DNA from: Sphaerolaimus hirsutus
Lineage: Eukaryota; Nematoda; Chromadorea; Monhysterida; Sphaerolaimidae
DNA length: 64,000 bases
Direction: 5' to 3'
Assembly: GCA_964036195.1 (NCBI GenBank)
Contig: OZ038450.1
Coordinates: forward strand, 23,651,208 to 23,715,207
The notes below the pieces were generated by a model. That model was not told the DNA's origin. It searched no databases and saw only the letters and a program-made list of their open reading frames with translations. Both the position numbers and the translations under genes were made by a program. Shown here in pieces: positions 1 to 12,600 of the stretch; positions within the stretch are counted from its first letter, which is position 1, and each line of letters begins with the position of its first letter.

Positions 1-69
1 ATAGTGCCACTCCATAAAAATGGCGCCAACGCCATGGAAATGGCACTACTTTTACAAACAATGTTCAGT

Positions 70-570
70 AAACAAAAGTGGACTTGTCGACTTCTTGCAT
101 TTATGAAATGGACTTGTCGACTTTCTCTAATCAGGCATGGACTTGTCAACTTCTTGCCCAAAAAAATTTTATGGGCAGGGGAGTGGACTTGTCGACTTCT
201 TGCACTTGCAAACATTTTTGTTCCCAGCTTGAAAAAAATTGCCTTATGGGCTATTTTTGTACTTGTTGACTTTTAGAAATCACTGCCCATAGCGGACTTA
301 ACACATTTATTGCTTTTTTTGTCCCAACAAAAAAGGCTGCACAAGGTGGACTTGTCGACTTTTTGCCCAAAAACTAGGCGTAATTGTCGACTTCTTGCCC
401 AAATTTTCTCCATTTTCCCCCAAAATGGTCAAATTTGGCATGGTCGTATAGGGGAATGTGAAGTAGAAAAATTTATGGAAAATTTTGAAAAATGAGAGGG
501 ACCATCCCCAGATAATTTTCACGGGGTTAACTCAAATTTTCCAAATTTGGACTTGTCGACTTTTAGAATT
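70..570. repeat. Dispersed/tandem 20-bp repeat with core GGACTTGTCGACTT
   Basis: The 14-base core, usually followed by CTTGCCC or TTGCCC, recurs about eight times at irregular spacing (near 79, 110, 139, 184, 348, 548, with variants near 260 and 378). No protein can be argued for; the open frames here are translations of the repeat. The first 60 bases carry a GGCGCCA-type repeat also seen at 9.6, 15.7 and 16.9 kb. Confidence 0.7.
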
Positions 571-601
571 CGATGCCTCAATTGTTTCACATATTTTACA
601 G

Positions 602-3600
602 TTTTAAGAGTAGCTTTCTTTCCATGATACAGATACCAAATTTGGCTGCTGTTGAACTGAACGACTGGGCCCACATGAAAAGCTACGTGAGCTATCTCGG
701 TAATGGAGATCGTGGTGAAATGCTGGGTGAGCAGTACTTTCATTACTGGAGTAAGTTATGTTTTTCTTTGCACTATAATCCCATATTGTTTAATGCGGGT
801 CTGCACTTGTACGCACAAATGCCTGTTGTGCACATATGCCAGTTACACACAAAATTGTACCCACCATGCACATCTGCCTGGTACACACATGGCTGATGCT
901 GTGTGTACCGGGCTGATGCTGTGTGTAACGGGTTGATGTGCGTGGTGGTTGTATCTGCGCACTGGGCTTCCCCCTTGTATCGATTATCTGTATCGAACAA
1001 TTTCCCCCTTGAATAACTGCTCCCCTTGAATAAGACCTCCCTCAAAAATGCTGATGAAAAAATAACTCCCTGGGGGACTTATTCAAGGATATATGGTATG
1101 TTTTTTCTGCTTGTAAATGGTAAATAAAGTCCAATATATCGCTTTGAATCAAGATAAATTCTGTGTTATTTTTGAGACTTTTTTAGCTTAGAGTGATTTT
1201 ATCAGTAATTTATATATATTTTCTGAAAAGCTGGAGAGATTTACATACATTTATATTTTTTCAAAATGTTGAGTGATATATTTATGAGTCAGTCCATGAG
1301 TAGAACTTGGACACACCCAAAAAAATTTATTTTCTTAAAGTGTTGCCTATATAGCACTGATAAATAATCATATTTCATTTTTCAATTTCCCATTATATAT
1401 AGCATAATCAAGCATTTTAACATTGAATGGTGACATCAGACAATTTAATTAACGCCTTAACAGTCGCTGCAAAGAGGGGGTAGACACACATGGTTGCAAA
1501 GCTAAGAATTTGCTCTTTCAGAAACCACAGATTTTTTGGGTGGTTCCCCTCAGGTCACATATACCTAAGAAATGAAAATGTGCCAGCAGGGGATGGGATG
1601 GCCTCTGGTATGGAGATTAATGCCTTAACAGTTGCTGCAGAAAGGGGGTAGACATCTGGTTGGGAAGCTAAGAATGTGCTCTTTCAGAAATCACAGATTT
1701 TTTGGGGGGTTCCCCTCAGGTCACATATACCTAAGAAACCAAAACAGGCTGACAGGTGATGGGATGGCCCTTGGTATCGAGATGCACACCTTAATGGTTG
1801 CTGCGGAAAGAAGGTAGACACACCTGGTTGGGAAGCTAAAAATGTGCTCTTTCAGAAACCACAGACTTTTTTGGGGGTGTTCCCCTCAGGTCACATATAC
1901 CTAAGAAATCAAAACGTGTCAGCAGGGGATGGAAATGGCTGCTTCTATTGCAATTCACACCTTAATGGTCCCTGCGGAAATGGGGTAGACACAGACAGTC
2001 GTGAAGCTAAGAATGTGCTCTTTCAGAAACCACATACTTTTTTGAGGGGGTTCCCCTAAGGTCACATATACCTAAGAAACCAAAACAGGCTGACAGGTGA
2101 TGGGATGGCCCTTGGTATCAAGATTCACACCTTAACGGTTGCTGCGGAAAGAAGGTAGACACACCTGGTTGGGAAGCTAAGAATGTGCTCTTTCAGAAAC
2201 CTCAGACTTTTTTTGGGGGGGGGGGTTCCCCTCAGGTCACATATAATTAAGAAATGAAAACGTGCCAGCAGGGGATGGGATGGCCTCTGGTATGGAGATT
2301 AATGCCTTAACGGTTGCTGTGGAAAGGGTGTAGACACCTGGTTGGGAAGCTAAGAATGTGCTCTTTCAGAAACCACAGATTTTTGGGGGGTTCCCCTCAG
2401 GTTACATATACCTAAGAAACCAAAACAGGCTGACAGGTGATGGGATAGCCCTTGGTATCGAGATTCACACCTTAATGGTTGCTGCGGAAAGAAGGTAGAC
2501 ACACCTGGTTGGGAAGCTACATAAGAAACCAAAACGTGTCAGCAGGGGATCGAAATCACAGGGAATAGTACCTCACTGACAACTCGCTGCCAGCTAGGAG
2601 ACAACAAGCTGACAAGCAGTTGTTTACACTTGGCAGCGAGCTGGCAGCGTGCGGCAGCGAGCTGGCAGCGAGTTGTCAGCGTGCGGCAGCGAGCTGGCAG
2701 CTAGCTGTAAAAGGCTGCAGTGTAGTTGGCAGCGAGCTGTCAGCTTACTGAAAGCACCTATTTAATAAACACATTACAGCATTTAAAAAACATGTCAGCG
2801 AGCTGGCAGCGAGGTGCAAAAACGTTGTCAGCGAGCTAGGCCTGATTTTTGCTGTTTGGCAAGCGAGCTGGTAGCGAGTTGTCAGCAAGGTACTATTCCC
2901 TGTGAATGGCCGCTTCTATCGCGATTCATGCCTAAATGGTTGCTACGGAAAGGGGGTAGACACACACGGTCGCGAAGCTAAGAATGTGCTCTTTCAGAAA
3001 CCAAATACTTTTTTGGGGGGTTCATCTCAGGAAACCATCCCATCCCCTGCTGGCACGTTTTGGTTTCTAAGGTATATGTGACCTGAGGGGAACCCCCCAA
3101 AAAGTCTATGGTTTCTGTAAGAGCACATTCTTAGCTTCGCAACCACGTGTGTCTACCCCCTTTCCGCAGCGACTGTTAAGGGTGAATTGCGATAGATGCA
3201 GCCATTCCATGTCCTGCTGGCACATTTTCGTTTCTTAGGTATATGTGACCTGGGGGGAACCCCCCAAAAAATCTGTGGTTTCTGAAAGAGCAAATTCTTA
3301 CCTTCGCAACTGTGTGTGTCTACCCCCTTTCCGCAGCAACTGTTAAGGCGTGAATAACGATAGAAGCGGCCATTCCATCTCCTGCCGGCACGTTTTCATT
3401 TCTTTGGTATATGTGACCTGAAGGGAACCCCCCAAAAAATCTGTGGTTTCTGAAAGAGCAAATTCTTAGCTCCGCAACCATGTGTCTACCCCCTTTCCGC
3501 GGTGACTGTTAAGGTGTGAATCTCAAAAGAATCAGGTGGACTCCCCTCTGCCAGCACGTTTCCATTTCTGAGGTATAAAATGGTCGCTGAACATGCTTTA

Positions 3601-6600
3601 GCGGGCTGTGGATTCTGATAGAGGACAGTCTGGGCTTCTCAATGGTATAAAATGTAGCTATTGTACCTTTATAGTTGGGTGCCAAACACTGAATAATGTC
3701 AGAAATGTCCAATTTTGGAAATTTCCACTTTCAAATATATGTGATATATATAATTATGAAAATTTTGCATGTATTTCATAACTCCGTGGACCCATTGGAG
3801 TTAGGGTTCAAATGGGACCGTGGTCCCGGTACCCAGTTCAGCAAAAAGTCAGTCCCGGTCCCGGTCCCGACACCCCAGTCCCGGTCCCAGTCCCGGAATT
3901 TTTCAGTGTTCCCGACTTTGATGATAAGTGATGGAAAAAATGTTGTTTTTTTCCATCCCTTCTACAAAATTTTTTTCAAACACGTCTAAATATAGTTGCG
4001 AGTCAACAAATATAGGTATACAAGACAAGCGGTAGTAGTTTGTCAAAAAATACATTTCTAATGACCCAGTCCCAGTCCCGGTCCCGACAATCCCAGTCCC
4101 AGTCTCGACACCCCAGTCCCGGTCCCGGTCCCAGTCCTGACATTCAAAAATTCCTGGTCCCAGTCCCGGTCCCAACCACCCAGTCCCATTCCCGGTCCTG
4201 GTCCCGACCAGGGTTGGCAAAATCTCAGAAAAAAATAAAAATAAAATAAAAATAAAATGGAATATTCAAGAATAAAATAAAATAAAATAAAATGGAAAAT
4301 TTAAGAATAAAAATAAAAATTGTATAAAAATTTGAATTTTTGTAAAATTTTTTGTAAAATTGTATAAAAATTCATATTTTTGTAAAATTTTTGTAAAATT
4401 GTATAAAAATTCATATTTTTGTAAAATTGTATAAAAATTCATATTTTTTGTAAAATTTTGTCTCATTGCTCGAGTCTCTACCTATTTATTCATGGATCTG
4501 GGGGGCGTCCCAAGCATTGTTAAGTGTCAAATGTCATGTAAAATGTCATGCAAAGTGTCAATTGTTATGACAAATGTAAAGTACAGTGTAAATTGTCATG
4601 ACATGTAAAAATTAAAGTATCAATTGTCAAGCAAATTGTGTTCAAATCTCATGTTTTATTTTGAAATCTTATGTTTTGTATCCAAATTATGTTGTTGTTA
4701 ACTCCAAAACTTTATGTGAACATTTGGATACAAAAACATAAGATTTGGATATAAAACATACTATGGATACAAAAACACAAGATTTGGATACACAATTTAC
4801 ACTTTGCATGACATTTGTCATGACAATTGCCACTTTGCTTGAAATTTTACATGACACTTGACATTTTGCATGACAATTGATACTTTACTTTACATTTGTC
4901 ATGACAATTGACACTTTGCATGACATTTTACAAATGTGCCCAGCACGCTCCAGTAGTCCTTCCTCTGAAAATGCAAACCATTCTTATCAATAATTGTAAC
5001 TTTACACTTGCAGCTAGCTAACAATACATATTGCATGCAACTTTTGAAAAGTAAGGGAAAAATTTGTAACAGGTTTTTCATGTAAGGTCTAATTATAACA
5101 TTTTTCTGGCCTTGCATGCATGTTTCTGATTTTTTGTAAAATTTTTGTCCAATTTTTGTAAAATTTTTGTAAAATGAGTCATTTTATTTTATTAATGACT
5201 TTTGGGAATAAAATAAAATAAAATAAAATGAAACAAGAATAAAATTAAAATTTATACAATTTTTATACAATTTTACTAAAATGAATTTTTATAAAACCAA
5301 CCCTGGTCCCGACATTGGAAAATTTCTGGTCCCGGTCCCAGTCCCGGTCCCGAAAACTGGTCCCATTTGAAACCTAATTGGAGTACCTTAGGACCATTTT
5401 TGCAATTTGCAATTTTTTGCCGGTGTCCAAGTTTTCTTCCTGGAGTGGCCATCGACTCGTGGACTGACTCTTATATATATTTTCTGGAAAATCGGTAATT
5501 TTTTCGAATACTAATCATCATACAAGCTCAGTAATTATTGTTAAAATGCAATTTGTAAATGCTGATATAACAATGGACATTACACGTGCAGGTGATGCTG
5601 AGTTGAATGATGGTAAACTTAAATCAATCTGTGAGATTTATGAATATTGTGATTCAATGGTTCATGATGATGCTGCCGCAATACACCTTTACAAGCGGAT
5701 TGACAATGCAACGCGGGCAGAGTTTTGGCAGTCTGTCCAGATGCAATATGGCAAAAAGCCATGTGAACAGCTTGAATTCCGTCCACTTACACAGCAGGTA
5801 TGAAAAGTACCTGCGATTACTAGTGATTAGTGTTGGAAAAATATGTTTTTATTTGTGGCAATTATTTCAAATGATAATGATGGCAAACTGTCTGAAAAAA
5901 GTATTTAATTTTTTAAGTATTTTTTCTAAATGAGTTTTTGAATTTTCAAAATTTTTCCCAAAATGGTTTACAGATTTAGAATTAAGTTTTTGAATTTTTG
6001 AATCTTTTTGGGTAGTTTTTGAATTTTTTGAGGTACTATTAGAATCTTTTTCAAACAGTTTTTGAATTTAAGTACCAAAATTTTTGAAAATGTTCATGAA
6101 TTTTCGAATTTTTTTTGCCATCTTTACCCATGGTGCTCATGGTTCTTGATCACGGTTGGCAAAATCTCGGAAAAAATGAACATAAAATTGAAAATTGAAG
6201 AATAAAATAAAATAAAATGGAAAATTTTGAAATAAAAATACAATTTGTAAAAAATTCAAATTTTGTACAATTTTTGTAAAATTTTATAAAAATACATATT
6301 TTTGTAAAATTGTATAAAAATTCAGTTATTTTATGTAAAAAAATGTTGGTCGAGTTTCTACCTGTCTATTTGCAGAACTGGTGCCTGGTGAAGTAAAATG
6401 AGAAGTGAAAAGTTAATTGTGAAGTAAAAAGTTAAAGTGCCCTGTAAAATGTCAAATGTCATGCAAAGTGTCAAAAGTCATTTAAAATGCACTGTAAATG
6501 TACATTTGCCATTTTGCATGGCATTTTACATGACTTTTGGCACTTTGCATGACATTTGACTTTTTACAGAATCTGGGAGTGGCACCTGCACTTGCAGTGC

Positions 6601-9600
6601 TTGCCGGAATCCTGAGTTGCTCAGTGCAAATGGGCCCAGCACACTTTAGTAGTACTTGTAACGTTACACTTTGCAGCTAACTAACAAATACCTACCGCAT
6701 GCAACTTTTACAAAGTAATGGAAAATTTTGTCACTACAATTTTTTCATGTTTTTGTCTAAAGAAAACATTTTTCTGGCCTTGCATGCAAGATTCTGATTT
6801 TTTGTAAAATTTTTTGTACAATTATTGTCAAATTTTTGTAAAATGTTTCTTTATTTTATTAATGTCATTTTGGAATAAAATAAAATGAAACATGAATAAA
6901 ATATATATAAAATTTTTATACAATTTGTGTGTGTTCATCAATGTATGCAAAAATTGCAGCTACATTGCTCATTCCCACAAAAACAAAATGAAAGAGAATG
7001 AAAAACTACTCATATATGCCAGAGGGCTATGTCTAAAATGCAATATAGAATTAAAAAAATATTTTAACATATAAAACAAAATTTATGTTAAAAAATGTAT
7101 CTGATCACTAAGAATCACCAAAATGTACCAAACAATAGAGTATAATTTTCTCCATCACATGCCATTAACCACATGTCCTACAAATGCGTACTTATTCCGC
7201 AAAAAAAAAATTTCTGCAGCATTTTTCTGGAGTATTCAATAATGACTTCATAACATGAAAACTAACAAAAAAACAAAGATGGTAGCCATTTGAGATGATT
7301 CTGACTCAGTATTAAACCATTTTGAAAACAAAAAAATCATTGTTTTCATTGAGGAACTGTGAACACTAGCTTGTGTGGTGCAATGAAGGGAATGGTTTGG
7401 TACAAGCGAGGTCATAAGCCTATGGATTACAGAGGTTTGGGTTTCCTACATTTTGATAAAAATGACGTTAAAACCACCTGTAATCCTTACGGTTATGACA
7501 TTACTCATAAATACAAACCACTCCTGAATGTCTGGAAAATGTCCATGTTATAAGCTGATACATAACTTTCTGATAATTAAAATTTATTTGTTATGTCAAA
7601 GACTCTTGTATTCTGCTATTGCGCAAAATTTTTCATGTGCATTATACCAGAGTTGTTAAAATACCTGTATTTTTGGAATACATTTCCAAAGTGTAAATAC
7701 ATAAATAATTTTGGAAGCATAAATACACTTTCCAAATTTTAAGTAAAAATATTAAAGTGTAAGGTGTTTTTAAAATACCTAGGAAAGCATGAAAAAAGCG
7801 TGAAAATGTAAGTGTAAAAATGTTTTTCAGAAGTGATCTTGCTGTTGAGCATCAGAAGCAGGGTTGGCAAAATCTCAGAAAAGAATAAAAATAAAATAAA
7901 AATAAAATGGAAAATTGAAGAATAAAATAAAATAAAATAAAATGGAAAATTTCAAAATAAAAATAAAAATTGTATAAAAATTCGAATTTTTGTTAAAATT
8001 TTTGTAAAATTTTATACAAATTCATATTTTTGTAAAAATTGTATAAAAATTCATATTTTTTTGTAAAATTTTTTTCTGTTGTTTATAGTTCAACCTGTTC
8101 ATTCGCGGAGCTGGGGCAGTCCCAAGCCATGTAAAGTGTCAAAATGTCATATGAAATGGAATGGAAAGTGTCTACTTTCATGAAAATATTAAGTTAAGTG
8201 TCAATTGTCATGACAAATATAAATTAAAGTGGAAACTGTAAAGCAAATTGTATCCAACTCTTATCTTTTGTATCCAAATCTTGTTGTTTTTGTAACCAAA
8301 TCTTATGTGAACATTTGGATACAAAAACATAAGATTTAAATACCAAAATATAAGGTTTGGATAGCAAACCATAAGATTCAGATACACAATTTACACTCTG
8401 TCATGACAATTATACTTTGCTTGACATTTGAGATGCCAATTGACTCTTTACTACATTTGTCATGACAATTGACACTTTGCATGATGTTTTACAAATGCAC
8501 CCAGCACACTCCAGTAATCATTCTACTGAAAATGCAAACCATTCTTATCGATAATTGTAACTTAATACTTGCAACTAGCTAACAATACCTACTGCATGCA
8601 ACTTTTGCAAAGTACACAAAAAATTTGTCACACGTTTTTCATGTTTAGGTCTAATTATCACATTTTTCTGACCTTGCATGCAAGATTCTGATTTTTTGTA
8701 AAATTTCTGTAAAATTTTTGTAAAATTTTTGTAAAATGGTCCATTTTATTATTTTATTATTTTTTTGGAATAAAATAAAATAAAATAAAATGAAACAAGA
8801 ATAAAATAAAAATAAAATACATTTTTATACAATTTTTATAAAATTTGTATACAAATGATTTGTATATACCAACCCTGATCAGAAGACACACTAATTGCTT
8901 TCCCTTTTAGATGATATTGGGTTGTCCCAAAAGTTTTTGCCGTTTCAGCATAGTCTCTCATTGGATTGTCCTGGACGATCCTAATGCGTTTCAGCCAGGT
9001 ATAAATATAAGCTGGAATTAATTTAAGTGTAAAATTTTGCCATGAAATTGAATACATAAAAGTAAATCCAGTACTCATTCATCTCTCAATCGTGTCCAAA
9101 ACTCAGCATGCACTGTCGCCGTTTCCGGGGTAATGAATTTTTCAATGTAATGTATTACCTCGAAATACCCCCATGGGGGTTTATTATTTCGCCAGCAAAA
9201 TTTGAGGGGGGGGGGTTTATTCGAGGGGGGTTATTCGAGGTTTTTTTTATTATAAACAAATATTTTATTATTAGCAACGTGTTATAAATAAATGATTGTT
9301 CTGATTGTATAAAGACACAAAACTCATTTTATCATCAATGTAATGTAAATACCAGATTTCCTGGAAATTTGCCCAGGGGGTTTATTTTTTTGTCAGCAAA
9401 TTTTGAGGGGGGTTAATTCAAGGTTTATTCCAGGGGGTCTAATATTTCGCCGGAACTTTTAGTTTAGGAATTATTTAGTTTAGGTAATTGACTGTTATTT
9501 AATGTATGTTTTCAATAGTTGCGGCATATTTAAAGATTTGCAGTTTATGTAGTATAAATGTCAATGCTAGCAAAAAAATTGCAAAGGTAAATGTGTTAAA

Positions 9601-12600
9601 AAGCGCCTAAACTGATACCATTCAGCAGATAATGCTGTTGAATATGGAAAATAACACCATTCATCCCAGTACCTTGATGCCATTTCTGGCGCCATCCAAA
9701 ACAATGGTGCTGGGCGCCAAATTGGTGCCAGAGAAACATGGCGCCAAGGGTGCCATGGCGCCATTCAAAATAATGGCACCAGGCACCAGATGGCGCCACA
9801 GAAAAGGGCGCCAAGCGCCAATGGCGCCATGGCGCTGGCGCTCCTTCGCGCTATTAAAGGGCGCCAGCGCCATGGCACCATTCCATCATAAGTCCTGACA
9901 CTTTTAACCAGGGTTGGCAAAATCACAGAAAAAAATAATAAAAAAATAAAATAAAAATGGAAAATTTAAGAATAAAATAAAATAAAATATAATGGAAAAT
10001 TTCAAAATAAAAATAAAAATTGTATAAAATTTGAATTTTTGTAAAAATGTTTGTAAAACTGTATAAAAATTCTTATTTTTGTAAAATTGTAAAAAAATCA
10101 TATTTTTTGTAAAATATTTTCCTTGTTGCTTGAGTTTCTACCCGTTTATTTGTGGAAATTGGAGCGGTCCCAAAGCTTTGCAAAGTCTCAAATGTCATGT
10201 AAAATGCCATGCAAGTGTCAATTGTCATGGCAAATAACTAGTAAAGTGTCAATTGTCATGACAAATATAAATTTAAGTGCCAATTGTCAAGCAAATTGTA
10301 TCCAAATCTTATGTTTTATATCCAAATCTTCCATTATGTATCCAAATGTGGATACATAAACATAAGATTTGGATATAAAAACCTAAGATTTGGTTATACA
10401 ATTTACATGTTCCATGACATTTGACATGACACTTGACATTTTGCATGACAATTGACACTACTTTACATTTTTCATGACAATTGACACTTTGCATGACATT
10501 TTACAAATGTGCCCAGCACAGTCCAGGGGCCAGTTCCGCAAAATGAGAAGTGAGAAGTGAAATGGCAAAGACAAAGTAAAAGCACAAAGGCCAAGCCGCC
10601 GCCTTCTGCCTTTCTGACTTCGCCTTTGCTCTTTTACTTCGCCTTTGCCATTTCACTTCTCACGCACTGGCAACAGTAGTCCTTTAAAAAATGCAAACCA
10701 TTGTTATCAATAATTTGTAAGTTTACACTTGCTGCTAGCTAAACTCGGCAGACATGAAACGAATCAGGTATTCGGCCCTTGGTTACCAATGACGTATCTT
10801 TTTTAATTCGAACTTGAATGGACGGATTCCATTCGGTTCACAATACTTTTGATTCAATCCAACTTTTTATGCGAGAACGAGATGAGTTTGATAGACAAAT
10901 CGTTATAGAAAGTCAGATTGTAAGGTCTTAGGTCGGATCTTATCGTCGCAGTCTCGACGAATTCCTTCAAAAAAGAACGTATGAACTTCCCAGTGCGTCC
11001 AAGTTACCTTTGCGTTGAATACGAATGAGGTAAAAGACGCTAGATTTCCGCTCTCGTCAACGAAAATGACCGCGGTATCCAATTAAATCAACATGTGTGT
11101 CAACTCGTGTGTGCGCCGCCATTAGCGACCAATTGCGTTCGCTTAATCGCATTCCGCAGCCATTTTTGGTGACGCAGACGGAAATCCTGCATCTTTCATA
11201 CTGGGTAACATTCTCTCAAACGGTAACTTGGACGAGTGCCAACTACGAATATACGCAGTTGTACGAAAATCCCGTAGAGCATTGACTTCCATAATGTCCG
11301 TCGAGTTTAACAATACCTACTGCATGCAACTTTTGTAAAGTAAGTAAAGTAATGGTAAAATTTGTCACAAGTTTTTCATGTATAATGTCTAATGATGAAA
11401 TTTTTCTGGCCTTGCATGCATGATTCTGATTTTTTGTAAAAGTTTTGTAAAATTTATGTAAAATTTTTGTAAAATGGGTCATTTTATTTTATTGACGACT
11501 TTTGGGAATAAAATAAAATGAAATAAAATGAAAGAAGAATAAAATTAAAATAAAAACAAATTTTTATACAATTTTTATACAATTTTACTAAAATGAATTT
11601 TTATAAAACCAACCCTGCTTTTCACATCACTTGGTAATAGTGTTTTTAGTGCCTAACTGTTGATACAAAATGTGCCAAGGCCAACGATGGAAAAAACACA
11701 GAAATTGAACACAGAAACTCATTGAGTTTCTGTGTTTTTGTTTTACACAGAAACACGGAAACTCATAAATTTTGAAAAACTCAAAACTCAAATGAGTTTT
11801 TTTTTGGAGAACACAGAAACACAGAAACACGGAAACACAGAAAAGTTTTTCAAGTTTTTGTGTTTTTTTTCAGCAAAGCGGTTGAATGCACATTAATTCA
11901 GTTAAACTAAACAAGATAAGATAAGCATCTATAGTATGTAAATATTTATGTGCATAATGTATTCATATTTTATAATGGTATTTTACAAAAAAAATAAATT
12001 CAAGATGGCATGTACATCTCATGGTGGATTTGACAATTTAAGTTTCAACATTTAAGTATACTCTATTACCTTGAATTAACCCCCCTTGAATTAACTCCCC
12101 TCAAAATGGACTGGTGAAATAATAAGCCCCGCACCCCTCGAAATAGCCCCCTCCGGGATGATGTACATCATGTATCCAATGTACATGATGTATTTATTAC
12201 TGCTAATTTGCATCGCAGCCACACATAATTAGACTGTACTAGGTTGTGTAGCTAGGTATGTTTATTTCAAATATATCCTGTTTGTACGCATTTATAACCT
12301 GTTTTGGGTACGCAAATGCCTACTATTTTCTATGATCCTTACAAAACTTTCTGATGAAATAATAATGCCCACGGGGGTATTTCGAGGTAATATTGTAGTT
12401 GTAGTTCAAATCAATTCCGTAGTCTTCCATACAGTGCACAATGATTGAAGAATTTTGGAGTACTGCGTAAAATTTTGTTGCTGGTGTTGTGATGTTGATG
12501 TCCTCATTGTGGACATTTTTATGGACTTTTTTGACACTTGAATGAATAAACAAATGTTATGTGGTGTTAAAACATGTGCAAAACCAATATTTTATAAGAA

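Larger units (their letters stand above)
9909..11617. mobile_element. hAT-type family A, copy 3, carrying two secondary insertions
   Basis: It starts CAGGGTTGGCAAAATCACAG and ends TATAAAACCAACCCTG. The flanking octamers are CTTTTAAC (9901-9908) and CTTTTCAC (11618-11625), one mismatch. Compared with copies 1 and 2 it has extra sequence at about 10,530-10,676 and at 10,742-11,307, described separately. Confidence 0.88.

Noticed and set aside
3903-4249. ORFs of about 70-105 codons on both strands in the GGTCCC repeats
   Set aside because: Translations of a tandem repeat inside a hAT element.
7359-7553. 64-codon + strand ORF with protein-like composition
   Set aside because: No clear acceptor or phase partner and no family; too short to support on its own.
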